A DNA stretch of 64,000 nt from Mucilaginibacter aurantiaciroseus (lineage in GTDB: Bacteria > Bacteroidota > Bacteroidia > Sphingobacteriales > Sphingobacteriaceae). How positions within the stretch are numbered: the stretch's first letter is position 1; each line of letters starts with the position of its first letter. Made by a program: the position numbers and the translations under genes. The DNA lies in NCBI RefSeq assembly GCF_024055595.1, contig NZ_JAMXOF010000001.1, positions 186,001-250,000 of the forward strand, in the 5' to 3' direction. The notes beneath the pieces were generated by a model. It was given only the letters and a program-made list of their open reading frames with translations. It made no database searches and was not told the origin of the DNA. Shown here in pieces: positions 53,163 through 62,254 of this stretch.

Positions 53163-54185
53163 ATGGGTTTATTTAATTTTTTCACACAAGAGATAGCCAT
53201 TGATTTGGGTACCGCAAATACCCTTATCATACATAATGATAAAGTTGTTGTTGATGAGCCATCTATTGTGGCCTTTGACCGTACAACAAACAAAGTAATT
53301 GCCATTGGCCGCCAGGCTATGCAAATGGAGGGCAAAACCCACGATAATATCCGTACCGTTCGCCCGCTTAAAGATGGTGTAATTGCCGACTTTAACGCTG
53401 CCGAGCTGATGATACGCGGGATGATCAAAATGATTAACCAGGGTAAAGGATGGTTTTTCCCATCATTACGTATGGTTATCTGTATCCCGTCGGGCATTAC
53501 CGAGGTAGAGAAACGCGCGGTACGCGATAGCGCCGAAATTGCAGGTGCCAAAGAGGTTTACCTGATCTACGAACCAATGGCTGCTGCTGTAGGTATTGGT
53601 ATCGACGTGGAAGAGCCTATGGGTAACATGATCATTGATATTGGTGGTGGTACTACCGAGATAGCGGTTATCGCTTTATCAGGTATCGTTTGTGACCAGT
53701 CTATTCGCGTAGCGGGAGATAACTTCGACTCTGATATTGTACAATACATTCGTCGCCAGCATAATATCATGATTGGTGACCGTACTGCCGAGAAAATTAA
53801 AATTGAAGTAGGTGCTGCTTTACCGGAACTTAGCGAACCACCTGCAGATTTCGCCGTACAAGGCCGTGATTTGATGACGGGCGTACCGAAACAGATCACC
53901 GTATCATACACCGAAATAGCGCACTGCCTTGATAAATCGATCTCGAAAATTGAGGAAGCGATCTTAAAAGCGTTAGAGATCACCCCACCTGAACTTTCTG
54001 CGGATATATACCAGACCGGTATTTACCTAACAGGCGGTGGCGCATTACTACGTGGACTTGATAAGCGTGTGGCTGCCAAAACAAAATTACCTGTACACGT
54101 AGCCGAAGATCCACTTCGCGCGGTAGTACGCGGTACAGGCACAGCCCTTAAAAATATAGGTAACTTTAAGTTTTTAATGCAATAG
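53163..54185 (+). CDS. mreB: Rod shape-determining protein MreB
   Basis: 340 residues. Actin-fold nucleotide motifs: DLGTANTLI (phosphate 1), then IDIGGGTTEIAVIAL (phosphate 2) and LTGGGALLRGLD (adenosine). EPMAAAVGIGI is the usual connecting segment. The N-terminus GLFNFFTQEIA is the membrane-binding amphipathic helix. MreB filaments direct lateral cell-wall synthesis. It starts the mreB-mreC-mreD-pbp2-rodA operon. Confidence 0.98.
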   Translation: MGLFNFFTQEIAIDLGTANTLIIHNDKVVVDEPSIVAFDRTTNKVIAIGRQAMQMEGKTHDNIRTVRPLKDGVIADFNAAELMIRGMIKMINQGKGWFFPSLRMVICIPSGITEVEKRAVRDSAEIAGAKEVYLIYEPMAAAVGIGIDVEEPMGNMIIDIGGGTTEIAVIALSGIVCDQSIRVAGDNFDSDIVQYIRRQHNIMIGDRTAEKIKIEVGAALPELSEPPADFAVQGRDLMTGVPKQITVSYTEIAHCLDKSISKIEEAILKALEITPPELSADIYQTGIYLTGGGALLRGLDKRVAAKTKLPVHVAEDPLRAVVRGTGTALKNIGNFKFLMQ

Positions 54186-54186
54186 A

Positions 54187-54276
54187 GGATTAGTGAGTGG
54201 TGAATAGTTGATTAGAGAGTGGTTATGGCCGCTTTGAAAACCATTCACCACTTACTTAATCAACCACTCACCAACA
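54187..54276. repeat. Palindromic micro-repeat between mreB and mreC
   Basis: GTGAGTGGTGAATAGTTGAT then TAGAGAGTGGTT is followed 14 bp later by its inverse (AACCATTCACCACTTACTTA then ATCAACCACTCACC). It fills the space between mreB and mreC and could form a long hairpin in the operon mRNA. Confidence 0.7.
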
Positions 54277-54277
54277 G

Positions 54278-55114
54278 ATGCGCAACCTCCTGATATTTAT
54301 CACCAAGTACAACGCATTCTTCCTGTTCCTTATTTTTATGATAAGTTCGCTTATCATTTATATTAAGTACAACTCTTTCCAAAAGGCATCTTTCATCAAC
54401 AGCACTAACCAGGTAACCGGCAATTTGTACGCTAAAGCGGATGAATTTAAGGGTTACTTAAGCCTCAAAGAAGTTAATGATAAGCTTGCCAAAGAGAATG
54501 CCGAATTACGGAACGAATTGTGTTCATCCAAATATGTTGATACCATATCTAAGCACCAGGTTACCGATTCGGTTTACAAACAGCAGTACGTTTACATTCC
54601 TGCGCAGGTTATCAGTAATTCGGTAAACAAGCGTAATAATTATTTGACTATCAGTCGCGGCAGTAAAGATGGCATAGCTAAAGGTATGGGTGTAACCTCT
54701 GCCGATGGGGTAGTGGGCAAGGTTGTTTTTGTGGGCGAGCATTTATCTATCGTACAATCATTGCTGCATAAAGATTCGCGCTTTAGTGCAATGCTGGCTA
54801 CAAACAAAGCCATTGGCTATTTACAATGGGGCGAAGATATGGACCCGCACAAAGGTTTACTGGTAGATGTATCAAACAATGCCCAACCAAAAGTTGGCGA
54901 GTTGGTGGTTACGTCAGAGTTATCTTTATTCCCTGCGGGAATCCCAATTGGTAAGGTAAGTAAGCTAAACGCCAAAGGCGGCGGCTTTTTCCTGAACATG
55001 GAAGTTGCCCTTTCGGTTGATTTTGGCAAACTGGAATACGTAGACGTTGTAATTAATAAATTTGCCTTAGAGCAGACCACTTTAGAAGCACAGGAGAAAA
55101 AAGCCGATGAGTAG
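54278..55114 (+). CDS. mreC: Rod shape-determining protein MreC
   Basis: 278 residues. One N-terminal membrane helix (about 12-29), a coiled-coil region (about 60-88) and then the MreC beta-barrel domain: ARVI-type PAQVISNSVNKRNNYLTISR, GVVGKVVFVGEHLSIVQSL, and the later GLLVDVSNNAQPKVGELVVT. It links MreB to the periplasmic wall synthases. Its end overlaps mreD by 8 bp. The hairpin-forming repeat just before it may tune its level relative to mreB. Confidence 0.93.
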   Translation: MRNLLIFITKYNAFFLFLIFMISSLIIYIKYNSFQKASFINSTNQVTGNLYAKADEFKGYLSLKEVNDKLAKENAELRNELCSSKYVDTISKHQVTDSVYKQQYVYIPAQVISNSVNKRNNYLTISRGSKDGIAKGMGVTSADGVVGKVVFVGEHLSIVQSLLHKDSRFSAMLATNKAIGYLQWGEDMDPHKGLLVDVSNNAQPKVGELVVTSELSLFPAGIPIGKVSKLNAKGGGFFLNMEVALSVDFGKLEYVDVVINKFALEQTTLEAQEKKADE

Positions 55115-55625
55115 GATCCTGATCATAAATCTTATCCGTTTTGTAGTGCTGGTAGCGCTGCAGGTTTTCCTGCTGAAAAATATTTCGTTGTATAATCTTT
55201 CTACTCCATACCTGTACATCTTGTTCATACTGTTGCTGCCGTTCGAAACGCCAAACGTGGTGCTTTTCGCGCTGGCGTTTGTACTGGGTTTAACCATAGA
55301 TTCTTTTTATGATACACCGGGCCTGCATGCTGCATCGTGTACTTTGCTGGCATTGGTTAGGATAATGTTCATCAGCATAACGGTACAAAAAGATGGGTTT
55401 GATAACGAGCCCGAGCCTACGCTGAGCATTATGGGTTTCAGGTGGTTTTTTACTTATGCGCTTATCCTCACTCTTTTTCACCATTTCTTTCTGTTCAACC
55501 TCGAAGTTTTTAGGTTTGATGAGATAGATTACACACTAAGCCGGTTTATATTCAGTTCAATATTTACAGTATTTTTGATGCTGGTTTCGGGCTTATTGTT
55601 TTTCAGAAAGAAAGAGCGTAAATAA
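55107..55625 (+). CDS. mreD: Rod shape-determining protein MreD
   Basis: 172 residues, about five membrane helices, no large loops. NISLYNLSTPYLYILFILLL and the adjoining ETPNVVLFALAFVLGLTIDS are typical of Bacteroidota MreD. It overlaps mreC by 8 bp and shares TAATG with the pbp2 gene. It is an integral part of the elongation complex. Confidence 0.9.
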   Translation: MSRILIINLIRFVVLVALQVFLLKNISLYNLSTPYLYILFILLLPFETPNVVLFALAFVLGLTIDSFYDTPGLHAASCTLLALVRIMFISITVQKDGFDNEPEPTLSIMGFRWFFTYALILTLFHHFFLFNLEVFRFDEIDYTLSRFIFSSIFTVFLMLVSGLLFFRKKERK

Positions 55626-57619
55626 TGAATAGTTTTTTTGAGCGGAGGTACGTTATTGCCGGCATTTTTATCACATTGATACTGGTGCTGCTTGCCCGTT
55701 TGTTTTATATCCAGGTGGTAGATGACCGCTACGCTTTATACGCTAGCCAAAACGTTGTACGTAAATTTGTAAAGTACCCGGCCCGCGGCCCCATCCTTGA
55801 CCGTACCGGCAAAATAATGGTGCAGAACGAACCCGTTTACGACATTACCGTTGTACCCAAACAAGTTAAAGAATTTGACACCGTTGAGTTTTGCAAGTTA
55901 TTAGGCATTGACCGGGAAGGTTATGATAAGCGCATGATCAAGGCCCGCAAGTACTCGCCGTACCGCACTTCGGTTTTTGAGAAACAGGTAACGGTAGAGC
56001 AGTACGCCGCCTTCCAGGAACGCTTGTCGGAATTTCCCGGTTTTGATACTCAGCAACGCTCGCTACGTACCTATCCGGATACTGCCGCCGCGCAATTTCT
56101 TGGTTACATTGGTGAGGCCACGGATGCCATTATTAAAAGATCTAACGGGTACTACAGACCGGGTGATTATGTGGGCATTACCGGGGTAGAAAAATCATAC
56201 GAAACGGTTTTGCGTGGGCAGCGCGGTGTAGAGAATATGATGGTAGATTCGCGCAACGTGCGCAAAGGCAAATATGCCAATGGTGCTTTCGATACATCGG
56301 CAGTAGCCGGCGAGCGTCTGATCTCGTCATTGGATATGACCATCCAAAAACTGGGCGAAAAGCTAATGACAAACAAGGTTGGCAGTATTGTAGCCATTGA
56401 GCCATCAACCGGCGAAATACTTTGCTTTGTAAGCAGCCCAACGTATGATCCTAATTTGCTTGTAGGCCGCCAGCGCGGAAACAATGCAGCCGCGTTATAC
56501 AAAGACCCGTATAAGCCATTTTTTACAAGGCCGGTACAGGCTTATTATCCTCCGGGCTCTTCATTTAAGCCGCTAAGCGCTTTGATAGGTTTGCAGGAAG
56601 GAATTATTAAACCAACCGATACTTACAATTGCATAGGCTATTATATGGCCGGCAACCATAGGGTTAAATGTACGCACGTGCATGGCACGGTTAATTTGGC
56701 AGGTGCCATTGCCGGTTCTTGTAACGGATATTTTAATATGGTATTTGCCAAGGTGCTAAACGCGCAGGGGGGTAAAAATACCGATGCCAGTTACACCAGC
56801 TGGAAAGCCAATGTAAACAAGTTTGGTTTTGGTGAACGTTTAGGGGTTGATATCCCGAGCGAAGGCAAGGGACTTGTACCTACCGCTAATTATTATGATA
56901 AGATCTATCATCGCGGCGGCTGGCGTTCTACCACGGTAGCATCGTTAGCCATTGGCCAGGGAGAATTACTGGCCACACCGTTACAGTTGGCAAATATCGA
57001 GGCTACCATTGCTAACCATGGGTTTTACTATAAACCCCACCTCATAAAGGCCATAGGAGATAAGCAGGTAATTAAAAAGGAATATACAGTTAAAAATTAT
57101 GTAGGTATTGATGCCCAGTATTTTGAACCTGTTATAAACGGGATGCAAAGTGTGGTTGATTATGGTACGGGGCAAGGCTCTAAAATACCGGGGATTGTGA
57201 TGTGCGGTAAAACAGGTACGGCACAAAATCCGCATGGTAAAAACCACTCGTTATTTGTGGCATTTGCACCACGTGATAACCCTAAGATAGCCATAGCGGT
57301 TGTAGTAGAAAATTCCGGCGATGGCGGTACCTGGGCTGGGCCTATAGCCAGCTTTATTGTTGAACAATATTTAAAGGGAAGTATCTCCAAACGTCCGTCG
57401 GGCATTTATCCGGAGTATTACATCAAGAAAAACCTGTTGCCTGCCATCATCGTAAAACCTGTCGATAAGGCAAGAATTAAAGCTGATAGTATTAGAAAAG
57501 CCACTGCCGACTCTGTAAAAAAAGCTGCTATAGATTCTGTAAGCAAACTTAAATCGGCAAAAAATGCCCAACAGAATAAGTTAACCGCCTTGCTGCCAAA
57601 AAGGAGGGGCGATGAATAA
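55625..57619 (+). CDS. mrdA: Penicillin-binding protein 2 (elongation transpeptidase)
   Basis: 664 residues. One N-terminal membrane helix, a dimerisation/pedestal domain (about 50-210) and a transpeptidase domain with S312-x-x-K315 (PGSSFKP), S365-C-N367 (SCN) and K529-T-G531 (KTGTAQ). It cross-links lateral wall peptidoglycan with RodA. After about residue 600 a Lys/Ala/Ser-rich tail with repeats (KADSIRKATADSVKKAA) is probably disordered and lies in the periplasm. It overlaps rodA by 8 bp. Confidence 0.96.
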   Translation: MNSFFERRYVIAGIFITLILVLLARLFYIQVVDDRYALYASQNVVRKFVKYPARGPILDRTGKIMVQNEPVYDITVVPKQVKEFDTVEFCKLLGIDREGYDKRMIKARKYSPYRTSVFEKQVTVEQYAAFQERLSEFPGFDTQQRSLRTYPDTAAAQFLGYIGEATDAIIKRSNGYYRPGDYVGITGVEKSYETVLRGQRGVENMMVDSRNVRKGKYANGAFDTSAVAGERLISSLDMTIQKLGEKLMTNKVGSIVAIEPSTGEILCFVSSPTYDPNLLVGRQRGNNAAALYKDPYKPFFTRPVQAYYPPGSSFKPLSALIGLQEGIIKPTDTYNCIGYYMAGNHRVKCTHVHGTVNLAGAIAGSCNGYFNMVFAKVLNAQGGKNTDASYTSWKANVNKFGFGERLGVDIPSEGKGLVPTANYYDKIYHRGGWRSTTVASLAIGQGELLATPLQLANIEATIANHGFYYKPHLIKAIGDKQVIKKEYTVKNYVGIDAQYFEPVINGMQSVVDYGTGQGSKIPGIVMCGKTGTAQNPHGKNHSLFVAFAPRDNPKIAIAVVVENSGDGGTWAGPIASFIVEQYLKGSISKRPSGIYPEYYIKKNLLPAIIVKPVDKARIKADSIRKATADSVKKAAIDSVSKLKSAKNAQQNKLTALLPKRRGDE

Positions 57620-58886
57620 CCAACGGAGCTTCTTTTTTAACGTGGACTGGTTAACGGTGCTACTTTATTTGGCGCTGTGTACCATTGGCTGGTTCAACAT
57701 CCACGCGGCGGTGTTCGATGAAAACCATCGGAGTATTTTTGATATGGATACCCAATACGGGAAGCAATTTATTTACATTATGTCGGCGCTGGTTATTGGT
57801 ACGGTTATCCTTTTGCTGGAAAGCCGTTTCCTGTCGGCACTCGCGCCGGTGTTTTACGTCGTTACGGTGCTGCTACTTTTGGTTGTGCTTGTTGCGGGCC
57901 GTAATGTGGGCGGTAACCAGGCCTGGATTGATATGGGGGGCGGTTTTAGGCTGCAACCATCTGAGTTTGCCAAATTTGCCACCTGTTTACTGCTGGCGCG
58001 ATACCTTAGCGCTACCAACGTAAAAGTAACCGATCCAAAATCGTTCCTGATAGCGGGCGGAATTATCTTCCTTCCCATGCTGCTCATCAAAATGCAGCCC
58101 GATGACGGGTCTACTTTGGTGTTTTGCTCCTTGATTTTGGTGCTTTACCGCGAGGGGTTATCGGTTTATTTCCTAATCATTATTGGTTTATTGGTGGCTT
58201 TGTTTATATCGGCATTATTGGTAAGTGTTTGGTATATCATCATCGCCATAATAATTATAGCAGCCCTGCTGCTGTTTATGTTTGGCCGCAACCGCAAGTT
58301 TGCCACCGGAGTTATCATCGGGTTGGTAGTAGCCATCGGTTTTGTGTTTGTAGCGAAGCCGCTATACCTGCATGGTTTAAAACCACACCAGCGCGTACGT
58401 ATCGATGAGGTTTTGGGCCTGAGTAAAGATCTGCGTGGCGTGGGTTACAACCAAAACCAATCTAAAATTGCCATAGGGTCCGGCCGTGTATGGGGTAAGG
58501 GGTATCTGCAAGGCACCCAAACTAAATACGCCTTTGTACCCGAGCAAAGCACCGACTTTATATTCTGCACCGTAGGCGAGGAGTGGGGTTTTGCAGGCTC
58601 GGTTGTGGTGCTGGGTTTATACCTGTTCCTGCTGTTGCGTATTATTGTAATTGCCGAGCGACAGCGCGCGCCGTTCTCGCGTATCTATGGCTACGGGGTC
58701 GCATCCATTATCTTTTGCCACGTTATTATCAATATAGCGATGGCTATCGGTTATATGCCTGTGATCGGAATCCCGCTACCATTTATTAGTTACGGTGGAT
58801 CTTCGTTATGGAGTTTTACCATCCTGCTATTCATCCTGCTCAAGCTGGATTCTAACCGAATGGGATTATCAACAGACAGGTTTTAA
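57612..58886 (+). CDS. rodA: Rod shape-determining protein RodA (SEDS glycosyltransferase)
   Basis: 424 residues with about ten membrane helices. The SEDS signatures are GGNQAWIDMGGGFRLQPSEF, KMQPDDGSTLVF (with the essential aspartate), VPEQSTDFIFCTVGEEWGF and GIPLPFISYGGSS at the end. It polymerises glycan strands from lipid II with PBP2 as partner. Last gene of the elongation operon. There is no clear terminator in the 22 bp before the convergent gene. Confidence 0.97.
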   Translation: MNNQRSFFFNVDWLTVLLYLALCTIGWFNIHAAVFDENHRSIFDMDTQYGKQFIYIMSALVIGTVILLLESRFLSALAPVFYVVTVLLLLVVLVAGRNVGGNQAWIDMGGGFRLQPSEFAKFATCLLLARYLSATNVKVTDPKSFLIAGGIIFLPMLLIKMQPDDGSTLVFCSLILVLYREGLSVYFLIIIGLLVALFISALLVSVWYIIIAIIIIAALLLFMFGRNRKFATGVIIGLVVAIGFVFVAKPLYLHGLKPHQRVRIDEVLGLSKDLRGVGYNQNQSKIAIGSGRVWGKGYLQGTQTKYAFVPEQSTDFIFCTVGEEWGFAGSVVVLGLYLFLLLRIIVIAERQRAPFSRIYGYGVASIIFCHVIINIAMAIGYMPVIGIPLPFISYGGSSLWSFTILLFILLKLDSNRMGLSTDRF

Positions 58887-58908
58887 TAACAAAGGAGGTA
58901 TTGCCGAA

Positions 58909-60009
58909 TTACGTGTAACGCCTTTTCAGCAACGCGTAAAACTTATCCATAGTAGCCTTTTTACCTTCCCAGTTGTTTTTGGTAACGTAGTTGGTTTTTA
59001 GGAAGCGGTCGGCCTCTTCAAAATTGGCGAAGCGGTTCACTATCTCAATGGCTTCACTATAGGCAAGGCTGTAGCCGTTAAAAAGGTCTTTCACAAAAAG
59101 TAGTTTATCATTCAGGCTGATGGCCGCTTTAATATCTTTTATCGGTGCTTCAACAGGCTCCAGGCTTGTAGCGACCTGGTTGCCCTTCAACTGTGCCGAC
59201 ATCCGCTCGTTAAACGAAAGCGGCTTGGTTTCCTTAACAGGTTCGGGAGTGGGTGCAGGAGCAGGAGCAGGTTCTTCTTCCTTAACTTTTAGTGCATTAT
59301 CAATAACCGGCTCGGGGTTGGTTGGTACTATGTTGGGTTCTTGCGTTTCGTCGTCGGTATTGATGATCTCACCATCCAGGATGTTCTCCATGGTAACCGC
59401 ATTGGTTTTTGACACTTCCTTTTTCTCGGGTAATACAACCGGGGCTTCATCTTCCTCATCCCGGTCATCAGTTTCATCCAGGATCAAATGATGCTTAATA
59501 ATTTCCGGCTCCTCGCGTTCAAACGTGTAGCTGTCTTTACCGTTACCGCTGCTCAGGTCTACGTGCGGAGTTGGCTGTTTGTCCTCAACCGGGGTTATCT
59601 CTATTTGTAGAGGCTTTTGTTCAACAGGTTTTTCGGGTTTAAACAGTGTGCGTTCAATCACCGGCCTCGCCTGGTGCACAAGCGGTTCAAAATATTTAGG
59701 TTCGTAGGTGCTTGGCCTCTTTATTTCTACTATAACGGGCTTTACAGGTTCGGGCCTCAGTTCTGCAGGTTTTTGCAGGTCCAGCTTTTTTTCCTCCACG
59801 TGTGGTGGCAATGTATGCTGTAGCTGTGCCTTTTGCAGGTTCAGTTTCCTTAAAATTTCGGCGTGGTCTTTTAAAAAGTGGGTGTTGGCAACAAAAAGTT
59901 CAAGTTCAAGGTCGTTAAGGTTATCTACAGTGCTTTGCAGGTACTCATATTGCTCGTTAAGTTCTTTTATTATTGCGCCGGTCTTTTTAAATACTTCCTG
60001 CTGCTTCAT
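58909..60009 (-). CDS. Conserved Bacteroidota coiled-coil protein, unknown function
   Basis: 366 residues without signal peptide. Residues 1-65 form a coiled coil (EYLQSTVDNLNDLELELFVA), 70-275 are acidic, proline- and glutamate-rich and probably disordered, and the last 75 residues (AISLNDKLLFVKDLFNGYSL, then EAIEIVNRFANFEEADRFLK to the end) are a compact conserved helical domain. The layout suggests an adaptor. It lies convergent to rodA and divergent from tdk, so a role near cell-wall or DNA metabolism is only a guess. I do not know a functional name. Confidence 0.7.
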   Translation of the reverse strand: MKQQEVFKKTGAIIKELNEQYEYLQSTVDNLNDLELELFVANTHFLKDHAEILRKLNLQKAQLQHTLPPHVEEKKLDLQKPAELRPEPVKPVIVEIKRPSTYEPKYFEPLVHQARPVIERTLFKPEKPVEQKPLQIEITPVEDKQPTPHVDLSSGNGKDSYTFEREEPEIIKHHLILDETDDRDEEDEAPVVLPEKKEVSKTNAVTMENILDGEIINTDDETQEPNIVPTNPEPVIDNALKVKEEEPAPAPAPTPEPVKETKPLSFNERMSAQLKGNQVATSLEPVEAPIKDIKAAISLNDKLLFVKDLFNGYSLAYSEAIEIVNRFANFEEADRFLKTNYVTKNNWEGKKATMDKFYALLKRRYT

Positions 60010-60086
60010 GGCTTTAATGTTAGGAAATTGCTCACCAAAAATAGCATAAAATTCTGATATTAGCCCTTCACTAAAGTTTTGAGCGT

Positions 60087-60668
60087 TTGTACACCGAGGA
60101 AGTTTTTAAGAGGCGAAATGAGATTGGCGGGAGTTTGGAAGTGGTCTGTGGATCAATGTTTTCGGGTAAAACCGAAGAGTTGATCAGGCGGGTTAACCGC
60201 GCGCGGATAGCAAAAGTAAATGTGGAGATTTTTAGCCCGGTGGCCGATAAGCGCTACGATAAAAGTGCCCTTGTGTCGCATAACCTCAATTCTATCCCTT
60301 CTAAAGCAGTTACTAAAGCCGCCGAAATTTTGCCACTGGCAAGCCACATCCAAATGGTTGGGATTGACGAAGCCCAGTTTTTTGATGACGAGCTTCCTTC
60401 AGTTTGCCAAACCCTTGCCGATGCCGGGATCCGCGTAATTGTGGCCGGTTTAGATATGGATTTTAAGGGCCGGCCGTTTGGCACTATGCCCCAAATAATG
60501 GCCATGGCAGATTCTATTACCAAGCTGCATGCAGTATGCGTAAAATGTGGGCAACAGGCTATGTACTCGTACCGTTTGGTACCCAACGAAAGCCGGATCC
60601 TGTTAGGCGAGAAAGAAAGCTACGAAGCCCGCTGCCGCAATTGCTTTAATTTGGACGGGAGCATATAA
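60087..60668 (+). CDS. tdk: Thymidine kinase (type II)
   Basis: 193 residues. Walker A GSMFSGKTEELI near residues 22-33, the DEAQFF Walker B, and the lid with GLDMDFKGRPFG. Two zinc-finger cysteine pairs (VKCGQQA with the preceding C, and CRNC) match type II thymidine kinases. It phosphorylates thymidine in the salvage pathway. Start: a stop at 60072-60074 closes the frame upstream and no ATG precedes the Walker motif, so the TTG at 60087 is the start. Confidence 0.95.
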   Translation: MYTEEVFKRRNEIGGSLEVVCGSMFSGKTEELIRRVNRARIAKVNVEIFSPVADKRYDKSALVSHNLNSIPSKAVTKAAEILPLASHIQMVGIDEAQFFDDELPSVCQTLADAGIRVIVAGLDMDFKGRPFGTMPQIMAMADSITKLHAVCVKCGQQAMYSYRLVPNESRILLGEKESYEARCRNCFNLDGSI

Positions 60669-60684
60669 TTGTTTGTTACTTGGT

Positions 60685-60839
60685 GAGTTTACTCACCCCG
60701 ACATCGATACGCTTGCCGACCCTCTCTACTTTTTAAGGAGAGTAAGAAATAAAGGGAACAATTTTTTTTTACCTCCCCCCCCTTCCGTGTAGCGAAAGGA
60801 AGTTGGTCGGGCGAAGCAATGACCGGGTGGGTAAACTCG
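60685..60839. repeat. Palindromic intergenic element with 15-bp inverted ends
   Basis: GAGTTTACTCACCCC (60685-60699) and GGGTGGGTAAACTCG (60825-60839) are inverted copies with few changes. Inside are smaller hairpins (CTCTC / GGAGAG, CCTTCC / GGAAG). It occupies half of the 306-bp gap between tdk and the ABM gene; the other half is A+T-rich and empty. Confidence 0.7.
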
Positions 60840-60974
60840 TCGCCTTGCTAAAAATCATCCGTAATTAATGCCCCTAAACATCCCGCAAACACACTTTGTA
60901 TAAATAAAATTACAATAGTCAAATAAACAATAACTTAATAATTAAGCTTATATTACCATATTAACAGATACAAT

Positions 60975-61265
60975 ATGAGCATTAGCTTACTTGCCTCTAT
61001 ACACTGCAAAAAAGATGCAGAGGGAGCGTTTGATACAGAGTTGAAGAAATTGGTAGAAGCATCTTTAAAGGAAGAAGGCTGCCTGGCCTACGAACTTTAC
61101 CAGTATAAGGATGAGCCTACCAAATATGTTATAGAAGAGGAATGGGCAGATGAGGATGCATTAATCCGCCATATGGAAGCCCCTCACTACAAATACTTTG
61201 TACATATCTCCCCGGCGCTTTTAGAAACGCCTGCCGATGTGAAAATACTTACACGCTTAATTTAA
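60975..61265 (+). CDS. ABM-domain protein (putative quinol monooxygenase)
   Basis: 96 residues. LLASIHCKKDAEGAFDTELK, SLKEEGCLAYELYQYKDEPT and YVIEEEWADEDALIRHMEAPHY are the strand/helix order of the antibiotic biosynthesis monooxygenase (ABM) superfamily, a dimeric alpha/beta barrel like YgiN. The call does not imply antibiotic synthesis; most small members act on quinols or are of unknown role. It lies 76 bp upstream of the response regulator. Confidence 0.85.
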   Translation: MSISLLASIHCKKDAEGAFDTELKKLVEASLKEEGCLAYELYQYKDEPTKYVIEEEWADEDALIRHMEAPHYKYFVHISPALLETPADVKILTRLI

Positions 61266-61341
61266 GGCATTTTTGCTTGTATCAACATAAACAATAATTA
61301 TAATTTACTGTTATAATTGAAAAGCAATATTGATTGAAGCT

Positions 61342-61707
61342 ATGGCTAAGAGGATTTTAGTAATTGAAGATGATAAAGATATAAGGGACACGGTTACGCT
61401 CGCGCTGGAAATCGAGGGGTATGAAGTGATCTCTTCTGATAATTCCCGTATACTAAAATCGTTGGACCAACACAAGCCTGACCTGATCATGATAGACAAC
61501 TGGCTAACCGAATGGAAAAGTGATGCAAACGGCCAGCAATTAAGCCGTGCGCTAAAATCAGATCCTAAAACAAAGCATATCCCCGTTATCATCGTATCGG
61601 CAGTAAGCAACATCGCCGAAATAGCCGAAGCCGGATTATCTGACGGATACCTCAAAAAACCATTTAACCTTGATGATTTATATGGGATAGTGAAGAAACA
61701 TTTGTAG
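61342..61707 (+). CDS. Single-domain response regulator
   Basis: 121 residues: a receiver domain only. VIEDDKD holds the acidic pair, LIMIDNWL the phospho-acceptor aspartate, IVSAVSN the switch serine and LKKPFN the conserved lysine. The loop after the acceptor (TEWKSDANGQQL) is longer than the usual MPxxDG. No kinase or output domain is nearby, so it may act by protein contact, like CheY. The ATG at 61342 is chosen over a TTG at 61330. Confidence 0.9.
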   Translation: MAKRILVIEDDKDIRDTVTLALEIEGYEVISSDNSRILKSLDQHKPDLIMIDNWLTEWKSDANGQQLSRALKSDPKTKHIPVIIVSAVSNIAEIAEAGLSDGYLKKPFNLDDLYGIVKKHL

Positions 61708-61770
61708 AAAGCTCCCTGGTCTCCGTTAGCTAAAGGCGGAGTTTTTGAAAATCATTATAAAATATTAAAA

Positions 61771-61799
61771 AGACCAATCTCATTTGAGATTGGCCTTTT
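61771..61799 (+). terminator. Terminator of the response regulator gene
   Basis: CCAATCTCA (61774-61782) pairs with TGAGATTGG (61785-61793) around a 2-nt centre and is followed by CCTTTTG. It could also serve the minus-strand fragment at 61832. Confidence 0.85.
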
Positions 61800-61831
61800 G
61801 CATTCAAAATTCCCCTATAGGGGCTGGGGGC

Positions 61832-62098
61832 TTACAGCTTCACACCCAAACTAATGCTAAACGAGATACCATCGCCGAGCAAAATACCGGGGCCGGGATA
61901 CATGTTTATCCGGCGGGTAAAGTATTTCTGATCGGTAAGGTTGTTGATGTTGAAATTAACGTGGTAGTTTCTCAGGAAACTATAGTTAAACGCCAGATTA
62001 GTCAATTTGTAGGCCGGTACCACTCCTGTTGCACCAGTTGGGTTAAACGCGGTGTTATTGGCATCGCTAAACTGCTTGCTTATAACTAAAAATTTCAA
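61832..62098 (-). pseudogene. C-terminal fragment of a TonB-dependent siderophore receptor
   Basis: 88 codons. AYKLTNLAFNYSFLRNYHVN, INNLTDQKYFTRRINMYPGP and GDGISFSISLGVKL are the last three or four strands of a FecA-like receptor barrel (the final YPGPG...SLGVKL is a typical end). The remaining 600 or so residues are missing: the upstream 150 bp are A+T-rich and carry no more of the gene. A deletion has left only the tail. Confidence 0.8.
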
Positions 62099-62254
62099 AA
62101 GTTGCGCTACTATCCGGTTTTTAAAGTATGTATAATAGTTGCAGGTTGGCGGCCAAAAATTAATAAATATTTAGTTATTTTACAGTTACAAACATAATTT
62201 TCATATCGGCCTTAACACCCTTTAAAGCCGGTTTTTATATATTTTTTTCTACTG

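Noticed and set aside
53081-53551. Minus-strand ORF of 156 codons over mreB
   Set aside because: Shadow of mreB; no independent support.
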